Shown piece by piece: positions 13,136 through 24,315 of a stretch of DNA of 64,000 nucleotides. Source of the stretch: Ehretia macrophylla (taxonomy: Eukaryota > Streptophyta > Magnoliopsida > Boraginales > Ehretiaceae). Made by a program: the position numbers and the translations under genes. The notes below the pieces were generated by a model. The model had not been told where the DNA came from and did no database searches. It saw nothing but the letters and a program-made list of their open reading frames with translations. The stretch is taken from positions 29,827,732-29,891,731 of the forward strand of contig CM075775.1 in the NCBI GenBank assembly GCA_037974665.1, written 5' to 3'. Positions within the stretch are counted from its first letter, which is position 1. Each line of letters starts with the position of its first letter.

Positions 13136-13450
13136 ACTTAGTCCTTATTATTTATATATATTTTTTAAATTGGTCCTTAATATTTTAAAAAATTATATTA
13201 GTCCCTAATATTTAGAAAGTGATTCAAAATGATCCTTATTGTTTAAAATTAGTCAATTTAGTTTTTATTATTTTCCATAACATTTAATTTAGTCCCCAAA
13301 TAGGAGTCACGTGTAGGGACTGAATTGAATTTTTTTTAAAAAACAATAAGGACTAAATTGATTTTTTTTTTTTTAAATAATAAAGACCAAATTGACTAAG
13401 TTTGAACAATAAGAACAATTTTAAATAATTTTTATAAACATTAGGGATCA
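13136..13450. mobile_element. Foldback/MITE element with AGTCCCTAA-type inverted repeats
   Basis: The left half carries TTAGTCCTTATTATTTA, TTAGTCCCTAATATTT, GATCCTTATTGTTTAAA and ATTTAGTCCCC. The right half carries their reverse complements (GGGACTGAATTGAATT, AACAATAAGGACTAAATTGA, CATTAGGGATCAC), so it folds into a long hairpin. Exact ends and target duplication are uncertain. Confidence 0.6.
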
Positions 13451-13510
13451 CCAGGAATCTAACTCCCAAATTTTTATGGTGTTCAAAGGGCGGAGCTATT
13501 GAGGCCCTTA

Positions 13511-13701
13511 CGGTATCTTCAATGGAGGGTTCAAAATGTAATTTGGAACTCTAACTCTCAAATTTGGGTCTTTAAAAGGCAATAATTGAGATTTTTGAAA
13601 ACCCCATGGAAAAAAAAAAATACACCAATGTTGCCTTTTAAAGACTCAAATTTGAGATTAGAGACCCAACTTATATTTTGAACCCTCTATTGAAGATACC
13701 C
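13511..13701. mobile_element. Tourist-like (PIF/Harbinger) MITE, TTA target duplication
   Basis: A 191-bp hairpin element. The left arm CGGTATCTTCAATGGAGGGT pairs with the right arm ACCCTCTATTGAAGATACCC, and inner arms (CTCAAATTTGGGTCTTTAAA with its inverse) also pair. It is flanked by TTA at 13508-13510 and 13702-13704, the PIF/Harbinger target site. Confidence 0.85.
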
Positions 13702-13852
13702 TTATTTACCTTAAATTTTTTGAAAAATATGTGTATTTTGAAGGCATTTTTATATTGAAAAATTAATTTAGTGCTCTCAAATTTTTTTTTATATATAAGT
13801 ATTAAATTATATAATTTTTTCATATTACACAAAATTTTGAATCCACTCCTAA

Positions 13853-13990
13853 CCAGTGGTAGAACGACTACACCCTCAACTTGAAAAAAATATATATATA
13901 TTTTTTGATTTTTTTGATTTTAAATTATTATATTAGATATTTTTATTGTATGAGTACATATTCTAATCTCTTTCTTTAAACAATTATACA
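13853..13990. mobile_element. Diverged hAT-type MITE (relative of 8988-9162)
   Basis: It begins AGTGGTAGAACGACTACACC and continues through TTTTTGATTTT-AAATTATTATATTAGA and TGAGTACATATTC to ATACATCCTGAACTTGAG, in the same order as the element at 8988-9162. The right terminus is eroded. Confidence 0.5.
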
Positions 13991-14789
13991 TCCTGAACTT
14001 GAGCGCATGATTCGGCCTGCGGCTCTAATAGAGCTGAAGATTTGACTATGATTCCGGACCACACTATCAAAGAATTTGGATATGTTTTTCTTTTCTTTTT
14101 CAGGTCATTGAATTTTGACATGTTCACACGACTCTGGCATGTCGTCATTGATACTTCTTTGTGACTAGCCGTATTAAGCGATTGCGGCATGTCCTTCTTA
14201 GAAGAGGATTATCAATCAAGTCTTATTCTGATAAGCAAAGCCTCACAATCTGAGTGTTGGACGTGTTATATATATCATTCTTAGACTTTTGTAAATATAA
14301 TAAATTTTTATAACATTCATGATAGATTAAACATTCAATACATTTACTTTTATCATACGAAGGACAAGTACCAAAAGCCTAATGTAAAACATTAAACTTT
14401 TTAAGTCTTCGTTCTACTATGACAAATGTTACTAAGATTCATCACTAATTAAATTCCAGAAAGCGGGTTTTCTTTATTTTTTTTGATATAATAGAGATTA
14501 AAACCTTAATTCAAACTCAAAATACCTAATTATAATAAGTTATTATTTGACATTCCATTCAATTTTTGGTTGCAAGAAAAATTATTAGGGTTCCATTTTT
14601 TGGAGAGTGGACACTGTAAACATCGCACCATGTAAACCACTTAACTCAATTGTGTTAGGCATTGCAACACTTATTATGAAAATGTTTGTGGAGCAGATCC
14701 TCGACTACTTAAATGTGAGTATTGGACAGTCCACTTGGTAGACATTTTTGCACATTCACAAACTCATCTCTTTTTTGACAAATTTGAAA

Positions 14790-15127
14790 GGGTTAATATT
14801 ACTTTTGATCTATTATTTTTTATTTTATTGACGATGTAGTTTTTTAATTTTAAAAATAATATATCTCAATTCCTTATTTTTTTAAATTGAGACACCGTTA
14901 ATATTTTTGTATGAATTCGTTAAAATTCTAACTGTAATCTTTTTTTTCTCACAAAGACACATCTGCTGGACATATGCATTAGCGGTCAAATTTTTAACTG
15001 ATTCATTCAAAAGAACTAACGGTATCCCAACTTGAAAAGATAAGGAACTAAAATGTATCATTTTTTAAGATAAGGGACCACATCATCAATGAGGTTAAAG
15101 ATAAGGGACCAAAAGTGATATTAACCC
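14790..15127. mobile_element. MITE with GGGTTAATATTACTTTTG ends
   Basis: A 338-bp noncoding element. The left end GGGTTAATATTACTTTTGAT is inverted at the right end as ACCAAAAGTGATATTAACCC, and the pairing continues inward (GATAAGGGACC with its partners). Flanks AATTTGAAA and AAATTAAAA are only partly alike, so a 9-bp Mutator-like duplication is possible but not shown. The MITE in the phytosulfokine intron (20301-20614) has a similar layout. Confidence 0.75.
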
Positions 15128-15254
15128 AAATTAAAAACAAAAATAAATAACAATAACTCATCTCTTGTTATTTTCCTACAACTAACGAAGAAATAAGTGC
15201 TTATTATCTTACAAATTCTCAGTTGACATTTACATTTAGGAGGAGGAAAATTCT

Positions 15255-15815
15255 TGTCACGCCCCGAGTCTAGAATTTTAGGCCCACGAGCGAGGTTGGT
15301 GTTGTAAGTATAAGAAATAACTACTTTAGGCCTCTTTTCTACTGACCTAAAATGGTTAACCCAAGTTGTTCCTTATACCTACAATATCCACTTATAAAGC
15401 ATACAAATACACTATTTTTCACCAATGTGGATGTCATATACATCCCCCATTAAGGACTTGACGTCCTCGTCAGGGGCATACACATACTCAAGACTAACCA
15501 AGCTGTGTAAGATTTTAGAGGTGACTCCTACGGGATGATGAGATGGTTTACACCGCCTTCTTGGTTTAATACTTTGCCCTGCACAACACTTAGTTCTCGC
15601 ATCAGCTAGTGACCTGCTCTGAAATTATTATGTCACGCCCCGAGCCCATAATCTCAGGCCCATGAGAGAGACTGGTATTGTAAGCATAAGAAATACTTAC
15701 TTGGATCTTTTTTTCTACTAGTCCAAAATGATTAATCCAAGTTATTCCTTATACTCATAATACTCACTTATAAACCACACAGACATCCTATCTCCCATCA
15801 ATGTGGGATGTCACA
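15255..15815 (-). mobile_element. TRIM (miniature LTR retrotransposon), structurally complete
   Basis: A 561-bp element made of two direct terminal repeats, 15255-15442 and 15631-15815, around about 188 bp of internal sequence. The terminal repeats share TGTCACGCCCCGAG, GTATAAGAAATA and AATGTGG-ATGTCA and have TG...CA ends in the minus orientation. A perfect 5-bp target duplication ATTCT flanks it (15250-15254, 15816-15820). On the minus strand the internal region starts near 15630 with a degenerate tRNA-Met-type primer site (TTTCAGAGCAGG, canonical core TATCAGAGC) and ends in a polypurine run at 15443-15450. There are no coding genes, as is normal for TRIMs. The two repeats are clearly diverged, so this is an old insertion. 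Confidence 0.9.
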
Positions 15816-15989
15816 ATTCTCCTATTTGATTGTCAAATTGTACCGCAAATGTAAGACTCGAACAAAATTAGGCACTTGAATAAGTGTCTTTCCATTAGGA
15901 AGAAATGACTTTTCCTACACATGACTATTTAACAAAAGATGATATACAATTTGAAGGGAGGAAATAATAAATTTTTCTCTCCAATTACT

Positions 15990-17600
15990 TTTGATTTAGC
16001 ATAGTTTGAGCTACTGATAATACATGTAGATCCTCCGTGAACTTACGATCGGGATCAGGTAGGACATTCCAGGGAAGACCTACTGTCACCCTGAATTGTT
16101 CTTAGATTTTCTATAAGTGGGGCCCTGACAAATTTCTATTATTACGTTATAGGTCTCTCAGTTGAGGCGGTTTTGGTCTTATTAGGCTAGAGCCCTTGAT
16201 GACTGGTTTAAAGGGCTTTTGAGGAGAGAGTCTTGCCGAAAGAATCCCCCCTAAAGCTGATTGTTATGTTCTCTCTAGTGTTTTAGCTCTTTATCTACCT
16301 AATTGTCTTACAGTTTAATTACCCTTTTCTATCATAATGGTTTATTATTCATAACTGTTGCATGCTGGGTCCCATGGCCTGAACCATTGAGATCCTTCAT
16401 GGCTTCTAATTGGTCGTTTCTACCTTGGGGTAATCGCATCATACCAAGTGGATACTACTGCATTCCTTTGATTAGTGGAGCTCTCGAAACTTGATATCTT
16501 AGTCAGCAAATGGATATCGCATTTTCTTTTACTTTATTGGTTGATAGTAGCGCCTGACTTCTAATCTTAAGTTTTTTTTACATGCATCCTTCAGTAGCAC
16601 ACGTGTTAAAGCATTAAATGCAGCCACTTTCAAGCACTATTACCTTTGCCTGATGCCTTCGTGTCCCTTAGACTCTCTTAGATCCACTCGTTTCTGCTAG
16701 ATCTTTTCTTAGAGCATAATGTTGACGGCTTACTAATGGCTTCTGCCATGATGAGCTTGTTTCGATCCTTGTGCTTGAGACGTTCTCTCTACATGATAAC
16801 GTTGTTGAGGCCATTACCTTTACCAAGTGTGAGGTCCCAAGGTTCTTATGTCGACTGCCTCTTGACATGTCACATTTCCCACCTTTTTCCCTTTGGAGAG
16901 AAACTATTTGGGCTAGTCTTTTTAGGCTCAGGCCTTGACTTCCTCTAGGGTTGTTGCTAGGCTCTCTTCCCTTTGAATCGTTTTGGGCTAAAACTATTTT
17001 TGACATCTACAATACCCTCTTAATTTTCCTATGTGAAAAATAATGCATACAAGTGCGTTGGTATTTGTGGTGGACTGGAATTGCATGGGCTTTAGAGTTG
17101 CTACCCAAATGAGATCAGGCTCACGTCCCTCTAAGCCCTAGCCTATGACCCTGCGAGGCATTACATGGGCATGCAAACGATCCAACCCGAGGCCTATCAA
17201 AGAACGCGTGATAGAAGTCGAAAACTGGCACTCCAAGTTAACACAACGGCTAAGGATGCAAGAAAAGAAAAAGACAGACCGCACGATCTCTAAGCGTCGA
17301 AAGCGCGTTGATAGGGTGGAATCATTCCCGTGATCATGTATCCAAGGCATATTAAGGTAGAGGGATGAATGGCGAGAGGATAAGCAATCTAGACCCTAAA
17401 CACTAACCACCCTCAACAAACAAGACCCAGATAGCGCTCGCTTAATAGGCCTACCAAGAATAAGTGATGGAGATCCGGGCAACTTAATAATCCCTTTTAA
17501 AAAAGAAAAAAAAAGGAATCAGAGATATAGGAAAGAATATGACAGGTTCTACCTACACGGATGTCTTCCTTTCCTTGTAAAGTGAACCTAGCTTAAAGGG
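15990..17600. other. GC-richer island of unknown origin
   Basis: The base composition is visibly richer in G+C than the surroundings. No frame is long (112 codons at most, on the minus strand at 16668-17006) and none resembles a known family. It is probably an old, degraded mobile element or transferred DNA, but I recognise no terminal repeats or protein motifs. Confidence 0.35.
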
Positions 17601-17756
17601 GCCTCAATGGATTTGCTACCCAAACTTTTTCCTTAAATGATACATTTATAGTGTACAATCAACTTATGACATAAACTAATTAACTATGGTTATAGTTGAA
17701 ACTAAGCCCAAAGAGATATTGCCTGAAATTATGTACATAGTAAGTGCTACAAAATC

Positions 17757-18095
17757 AAGTTCTAATATTGGGTAAAATAATCATGAAAATAATTACGGTA
17801 TTGTCATGACGGGTCGAGTCTGAGCATGCTCCTTTCTTTTTATATCAAGAAACTATTCTAAGAAATCCTTCGAGTTTACACTAGAAGTGTCAAGTCTCAA
17901 AGCATTTGATCCTGATATATCAGCCTCAACTCCTATATTCAGGAAAATAATCACAAAAATAAGATATCTAGCATGTTAACCTCTTAATCCCTGCCGTTGA
18001 GTCTGAGCGCCTTTCTTTTATATTAAAGAACTCTTCTTGAGAACTTCTTCAAGTATATACTAAAAGTATCAAGTCTTAAAACACATAATTCCACT
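17757..18095. repeat. Diverged tandem duplication, about 175-bp unit
   Basis: Copies at about 17757-17915 and 17930-18095 share ATAATCA-AAAAATAA, GAGTCTGAGC, CCTTTCTTTT and AAGTATCAAGTCT-AAA in order. Noncoding. Confidence 0.65.
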
Positions 18096-18318
18096 CAAAA
18101 AAGACATGATTCAAGTTAATTCGAGCTTTATTATAATACCGAGATATAAAACAAACTAACCAAGCATGCTTAAAGATCAATACTTTTTGGATGACATGGG
18201 AACCTAACTGGTGGAGGCTGACTACCAATTGATAAATTCTCCAGTGTAGTTGGTGGTAAATTCTCTAGTGTAGTGGTATGCCCTGTCCTTCATTCCAATG
18301 CATAACTTGTATCCATGC

Positions 18319-18682
18319 TGATATGGGTATAAATTTGACCCAAGAGTGCAATTACCCAAATACCCATGGTAACAAAAGGAATAATTACTGCGAGACACTT
18401 GTCACAAAAATAACTCACAAAGACAAGTGGAAACCACCAAAAAAGGCACCACATGTATTACTATAAATAGCACAAAGAAAGTGACAGGGAGGTAATTAAT
18501 TCATTTCAATTTCTAAATTCGTTATCTGTTGGATAATTTTCAAGCCAAATTACTAATTCTCTCGCCTGAAGAGAAACGCAGAAGATAACCCCCGTTGTTT
18601 CTTTCTTTGCTTGTGTAGGTCCTCGGCTCAAACGGGTGTTGAACAGGCGATTAACTCGACTTGGCGAATTTTGTATCCAACA
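18319..18682 (+). mobile_element. Solo LTR with CATGC target duplication
   Basis: A 364-bp unit with TG...CA ends (TGATATGGG to TATCCAACA), flanked by a perfect 5-bp duplication CATGC (18314-18318 and 18683-18687). It contains a TATA-like ACTATAAATAG near 18461. There is no internal region, so it is a solo LTR left by recombination. A related copy is at 37628-38004. Family not resolved. Confidence 0.85.
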
Positions 18683-19706
18683 CATGCGCTTCATATTTGC
18701 CTAGAGTTCGCTCCTACACACATGTATTAAATTAGTTAAAAGTGTCAAATTTATAATTTTATATGAACGATTTCACCTTACTAAGATTATTACTTGAAAA
18801 TTGAAACATATTGGCACATGTAATATGAAGTCATGCAGAATATATTACAGGTCGTTGATGTTGAACACAGCTGTCGGCCATGTCTAACCCAAAGCTTTGA
18901 CTTGTATGACTCTTTGTAAATTCACATTTCCTTTTTCTCCATTTTCTACCTCTTTTGTCTTTTCCAATAAAAAAATGTTAATACAATGTTTCATCTTTTT
19001 TTAGACCTCACATAAAATGATGAAATGCATAATATGGGCCACATCGAATAGTTGAAAATGACAATCTACCCCTCTAGTCTACAGATGGCCTGCAGTGGTC
19101 ACTGATTTTCCTGATCAACACAAAAACAATAGCAAACTTGTGATGTTAACAGTTGCCTCATTGAGTTGTAACTCGTAACTGCCTGCTTTTAGGGTCTTCA
19201 TGTGACTTGATAAAGTATAACAAGCCCTTGTCCCAAGGGTTAGTGGAGTGATAGCCAGGGTGGAGCTATTTGCGGATTATTTAGAGTTATAATTTTTATT
19301 AATTTTAAGAGTCAAGTTATTAAAAAGTAAATTAAACTTATATTTTTTTAAAATAAATATATTTTTAATGTATTTTTAAGTTAAAAAATTAATTTAGTTT
19401 CTCACTAAATTTTTTTTTATCAATATACGAGTATGAAATTGTATACTTTTAAGCCTCAGTGAGCAGTAATTCTTGATTCGTCATTGAGTCAGATGACAAC
19501 TCATTATAGTCAAAAGTCTTAAGTTCGTTGTTATATTTTACTATCACAAATATTTTTTAACTTTTATTTGATTTAGAGTATGTGATGGACCACCTCATTA
19601 TATTACGAGAATCTATAACTTTGAAATAAATCTAATATAGTCGATAAATTTTTCGTTAAAAAAAAAAAGAAAAGAAAAGAAAGTATAACAGGGCAATATC
19701 TCTAGC

Positions 19707-19717
19707 AACTATATATA
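19707..19717 (+). promoter_or_regulatory. TATA box of the phytosulfokine gene
   Basis: AACTATATATA lies about 90 bp before the ATG. A CT-microsatellite 5' leader (near 19750-19766) sits between them, a common arrangement in plant leaders. Confidence 0.65.
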
Positions 19718-19803
19718 CAACACAACTGCACAACATTCTCAACCCTTCATATCTCTCTCTCTCTCTCACACACAACTGAGCTCTCGAAGACTATCAAAAA
19801 CCA

Positions 19804-20764
19804 ATGAAGCTTGCTCGACTGTTGATCACTTGCCTCTTTCTTATTCTTCTTGTTTCCCACTCAATATCTGCTCGTCTCCTACCAACAAATCAAGGTGGCA
19901 TGGCCAATTTCTTAAATTGTTTTCCTACATTTTTACATGATTTAGTCACATCTTAAGGCATGCTACAAGTTACACTATATACTCCGGGCCGGGGCGAATT
20001 CAGAAACTTTTCCTAGTGTGTTCTGTGTGTGTTATGTTGATGTATTTTTTTATGCATGTCTCCCCTATGAAATATTACGTCCATGTGGATTTATATGAAG
20101 AATTCAACGTGTTTACATTAGATGTCGGCATATAAAATATTACGCAAGTACGAATTCTGGATTATATGTTAAATGAAGCTAATGAAATTGCTTATGCAGG
20201 TGCATCATTGGAGACAAAAGAGGACGACGATATTTTCAACGTAAGAATGATTTCCCTTTCCTCTAATCTGTGAACGTGGTGTGTTATTATATTTATCTTT
20301 GGCAAATAGCACTAATCGTCCTTTATCTTAATCGTTTTTAACAACTTCGTCGCTGATCTTTAAAACATAATATTTTCATTCTTTATCTTTTAATTTTGTA
20401 ATACCGTTAATTCTTTAAGTGATTTTCGTCCAAAATAGGCAGACCTCACTTTTGTAATCTTTTGAATTTTTCGGATAGAAATCGCTAAAAGGACTAACCA
20501 AGTCATGAAATTGAAATATAAAGGACGAAAATATTGCGTTTTGAATATTAGAGATGAAGTTGTCAAAAGTAATTAAGATAAAAGACGATGGATGTTAATT
20601 ACCCAATTTTCTTGTCATCCTTAGATGTTTGATGTGGGATTTTTTGGCAGCTGATGGGAAGGGAGGAATGCAACAACGCAGATGAAGATTGTCTAGAGAG
20701 AAGGATGATTGCTGAGGCTCATTTGGACTATATATACACACAACGCCACAAGCCTAAGCCTTAA
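19804..20764 (+). CDS. PSK: Phytosulfokine precursor (PSK)
   Basis: It encodes the secreted prepropeptide of the sulfated pentapeptide hormone phytosulfokine. There are three coding exons: 19804-19894, 20200-20240 and 20651-20764, joined by GT-AG introns in phases 1 and 0, giving an 81-residue protein. Residues 1 to about 22 form a signal peptide (MKLARLL, hydrophobic [10 protein letters not shown], then SHSISA). A variable acidic middle follows (TKEDDDIFN). The conserved PSK C-terminus has [13 protein letters not shown] with its two cysteines, then [17 protein letters not shown] is the mature peptide, and the preceding Asp is the known requirement for tyrosylprotein sulfotransferase. In known plants the peptide is sulfated in the Golgi, released by subtilases and perceived by PSKR receptor kinases to promote growth. 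The length is typical of the family. A poly(A) signal AATAAA is at 20935-20940. Intron 2 carries a MITE. All signals look intact; paralogue identity cannot be assigned. Confidence 0.95.
20301..20614. mobile_element. MITE inside phytosulfokine intron 2
   Basis: A 314-bp element. The left end (GGCAAATAGCACTAATCGTC, CTTTATCTTA) is inverted at the right end (TAAGATAAAAGACGAT, GTTAATTACCC), and inner arms such as AACTTCGTCGCTGATC / GAGATGAAGTTGTC pair too. It lies well clear of both splice sites. Confidence 0.75.
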
Positions 20765-20934
20765 GATAATTTACAACAAGAAAAAGGACCAATTCTGATA
20801 AGCTTAGCTTCAAAAACTTGTATTTATGTAATGTAATACATGTAGCTAGCTATAACAAAAATGACTTTTAAGGACTATAAAGAATATAAATGGACAATTA
20901 CTAGCTAGAGAAGTATTTCTGTCCTTTGTATGTG

Positions 20935-20940
20935 AATAAA
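20935..20940 (+). promoter_or_regulatory. Poly(A) signal of the phytosulfokine gene
   Basis: AATAAA lies about 170 bp after the stop codon, in a T/A-rich 3' flank. Confidence 0.5.
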
Positions 20941-21459
20941 TTAAGATATCGTCCAACAGTTATTAACTATCTTCTTTATTTCATCATAATTGTATAAAAA
21001 GTTTGCAACCGATAAATTATGTTCATAATTTCATAACATTATGAATAGATTCATTTATCTGATATGGAAGTATATCATTTTAATAGAGACGTGCCTTTAT
21101 AACATGTATCCGGTAAACAAGGCGGGAGCAAATTCCCCTACCAGTTTTACCCCTATTGCTAAAGAGTGAGCGCTTAACCATCACCCAAATAATTTCAATT
21201 AAAAGAAGACTTTTCTAATCAAGAAGTCTTTTCTAAAGATTAGAATACGTGACTACAAACAACATAATCCAAATCTTAGTAGCTCCGTTAAATAGTGATT
21301 TTACCGAGTTCTTTAAAGAAACTTGCGTAACATTCACTTGCCATTAATTTGGAATAATTTTTCGTCGGCATCTGTTAATGATATTTGTCCTCAGGTGATG
21401 TAGTTGGGGAAATATGTCAAAATTTTAGTTTTCTTGACCATCGGAAGATTTTACTCTTA

Positions 21460-21861
21460 GGCCCCGTTCGTTTGTCGTAAAATATTTTTAAAAAAAATAT
21501 TTTTTTAATTTTTAAGTATTTGATAATACTGAAAAATTAGTCAATTGAAAAATATTTTCTAGTAAAAAATGGTAGTTACTTTTTTTTCCATTTTTCGGTG
21601 TTAGATAACACCGAAAAACTAGTCAACTGAAAAATAATTTTTGGTCAAATATTACGACTAGTACAAAGTTTGAAAAAATATTTTCATATCCTTTAGGAGA
21701 AAAAAACATTTTCCGAAACTAAAACACCAGAAAATGTTTTCCAATATTCTATTTTCCAAAAAAATATTTTTTCCTAACAAGTTATTTTACGGCAAACAAA
21801 CGGAGCCCGAAAAATAAATATTTTCCACAAACAAGTTATTTTACGGCAAACAATCAGAGCC
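21460..21861. mobile_element. PIF/Harbinger MITE, TTA target duplication
   Basis: A 402-bp element. The left end GGCCCCGTTCGTTTGTCGTA is inverted near the right end (TACGGCAAACAAACGGAGCC, then a second copy of that end terminating in CAGAGCC). It is flanked by TTA at 21457-21459 and 21862-21864. The right terminus is duplicated (about 21780-21810 and 21835-21861). Noncoding. Confidence 0.85.
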
Positions 21862-21864
21862 TTA

Positions 21865-23580
21865 ATATTACAAGTTAAATGTGTGCATACCTACAAAACA
21901 ATTTGATTTTGGGGACTACGAGTTTTCAAGTTCAATTCTCTTCACAATTACTAAGGTATTATGTAATCGTTAGTAGTTGCTAAACCGCAATGGATTTCAT
22001 AACCAAATCAAATTTAATCTTATCTCATTAAATAGGGTCAAAAATAATAGTGCACGGAATTCGTTATCACTTATATTTTTTCAATCTGATTAACAAAACA
22101 GTGGTTGCCATTTTCTGATGCTCTAATTTTTAATTCGGCTGATTCCAGCAGTTGGGTTGAGCTCTCTTTGTAATTAGTTTTTGACCTTCATACTGTTTGT
22201 AGTGGGCACGACCATGGCCCCTCAAGAAGTAGGGCCTCCACGGCATGAACAGAATTGGGGCCCATTAAGGGAACCATGCCCCACTTGGGCTGAGGCCCGG
22301 AACCTCAGTGGCAGAGAGACAGCACAGATTCAACTTTATGAGTTTTCTTTTGTCAACCAACTTTGTGACTAAGAATATCAAAGTTTTAATAATTACCGAC
22401 AGAAGCGAGAAGCCCTTGTTAAACAATAATTTACGCACTGGGCCCATATTTTTTGTTAAATAAATAAAAAGACTGGAGAAAAACGAGAGAAAATAAAAGA
22501 TAGACAAAAAGTAGTGGACGCATCTAGCAAAGTGCAGGTTCTAAACTCTTTCGAGACATATTGAGATCAAATCGTAATTTATCTAATGTTGCGATTGTAG
22601 AACTAGTCGTAAAGCCAATCTTGGCCACATATAGTTGACAACCCATTGGTATAAGACCAATTCCAAAAGCATCCCTATGTGTAAGGAAGGAGACACAATC
22701 CCCTTTCCACTCCCCTAGAATTTGCCAATGGTCAAAGAAATGCAAAATTATGGAATGTAAGAAAACTATTGAGATAAAGGATCTTTAAAATAAGAGATTG
22801 ATTGAATATAAAAAAAGTGTTAGAGTAAAACTGAAATAAAGAATTACTAGATGTAAAAAAAATGTTTCAAATGCCCTATACGTAGAGAAAAAAATTGAAA
22901 AATTATTAGAATCAGCCTATGGACGGGATTGTAAAACTCCATAAAAAATCACTTGCAAATCAAGCACAGTGCCAGCCAAGCTGTGACGTTTGGTTGTGTC
23001 ATAGGAATCTCACCTCTCAAGCAAGAACAGATTTAGATATTCTTCTCGATAAGGGCTAAATCACATAATTCTTCAATTATATAAGTACATTTTTTTCAGT
23101 GAGGACTAATTAATTTTTTTTAACAAAAAATACAAAAAAATAAAAAATAAAAAATAAAAAAATACATAAACTTTTTAACGTTCTTCTAGGTCAATTGAGG
23201 CTACAACCCCCCTGGCCCCTATTTACATCCACCACTGATCTCAAGTGAATGAGAAATCTCATTTCGAGCGTTCAACTCTCCAACAATCTCACATCTCAAG
23301 TGTGAGAAATCCAATTTCGACCAAGAAGTACACCTAGTAATTAAATTGAATGGAAGGAGCAAAAAACTCAAAAAAATATATCAGCACATACATATTAATG
23401 CTTTTTGCGCACAAAATTGACCATTAAGAATCATCTGGAAGTATACAAAGTGCAGTAGAGAGAATAGTATGCTTGCATGGTGGTCCTTACATAACAGAAA
23501 TTGCATGAACTTTCATTCATGGGGAACCATAGTAATGAAGAGCTCTGAATTGTCTTTACTCAGATACTTGTCAAGTACAG
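21865..23580. other. Intergenic DNA between PSK and the PCF11-like gene
   Basis: No gene recognised. A 73-codon open frame on the minus strand (22524-22745) has no recognisable homology. Near 23020-23240 the sequence resembles hAT-type MITE ends (CATCCACCACTGATCTC), without a clear partner. Confidence 0.4.
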
Positions 23581-23582
23581 TT

Positions 23583-23740
23583 ATATGTCGTCGTCCTCCT
23601 CATTATAGACCTCCTAAAATCAATAGCATTTGGATTGTCATCAAGATCAACTGCAGATTACTCTTCGTCTTCATGAAACCGGGAAGAAGCCTGAGGATCA
23701 CGGGAACCCCAACCTTCTCGGGTTAATTTTTCACCTAGAT
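23583..23740 (-). pseudogene. Coding-like exon remnant, unknown gene
   Basis: On the minus strand an AG splice-acceptor-like site near 23741 opens a frame reading EKLTREGWGSRDPQASSRFH then EDEE and a TAA. The same frame continues SAVDLDDNPNAIDFRRSIMR to another stop near 23580. The hydrophilic, acid/arginine-rich composition and sustained frame look like a protein C-terminus rather than random AT-rich DNA, but I cannot name the family. It could be a degraded exon or a downstream exon of a minus-strand transcript. No partner exons were found. Confidence 0.3.
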
Positions 23741-24300
23741 ATCGCAAAACTCACAGAGATGTAGGAAACTTAAACAAGTACATGTTTATACCTCCAACAC
23801 TAACAGACCTTCAATTCATGCCAGGAAACAGTATTCATTTAGACGATACGAGGAGAGAGAAGAGGGAGGGACGCGAGGTGACAGACAGTGGTTTTGCTAT
23901 TCTGATTACGCAAACATAAATAATAGCATGCCTCTGAAGACTGAAGTCTAAACTATGATGCTAGAGCTGCAATTATTCAATCATACTGCTAAGCAACAAA
24001 AGCAGGAATGGATCAAAATTTGACTTGACCAGAAGTCGTAAAGAAGCTGAAAAACAGCACACTGATCGAGTTACTGGCATCAAACTTCTAGTATAGCCTT
24101 TTAGCTGGATTTTGGGAGAAAAAAAAAAAAAAAAAAAAAAAAATCAAAAGAAAACATCAACAAGCATATGGAATCAGCCTTTGCCAGCACCTTAACAAGC
24201 AGTGCTTGAGCATGCTAGTACTAAATCAATAGAGAGCCTGGATACTCCGATAGCTTCTCTAGTATGCTTCCAAATGTCATGGATTTTCCACTTCAAGATA

Positions 24301-24315
24301 TTAAGTACCCTTTTT
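24301..24315 (-). other. Possible alternative terminal coding exon of the PCF11-like gene
   Basis: A splice acceptor (CTGCAG) precedes AAAAAGGGTACTTAA, which would add KKGT and a stop if joined in phase 0 to the donor CTG|GTCAGC at 24918/24917. That splice would replace the last residues (LVSFPIV follows DIK in the unspliced form; DIKLKKGT in the spliced form). The 3' UTR would continue to about 24130, where the minus strand has a long T-tract. Both forms are possible. Confidence 0.45.

Noticed and set aside
21118-21195. tRNA-like minus-strand motif (GATGGTTAAGCGCTCAC) as a SINE head
   Set aside because: No B box at the expected spacing and no target duplication could be seen.
22524-22745. 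73-codon minus-strand open frame (MHFFDHWQILGEW...)
   Set aside because: No family motif, no splice partners and no promoter-like context; not enough to call a gene.
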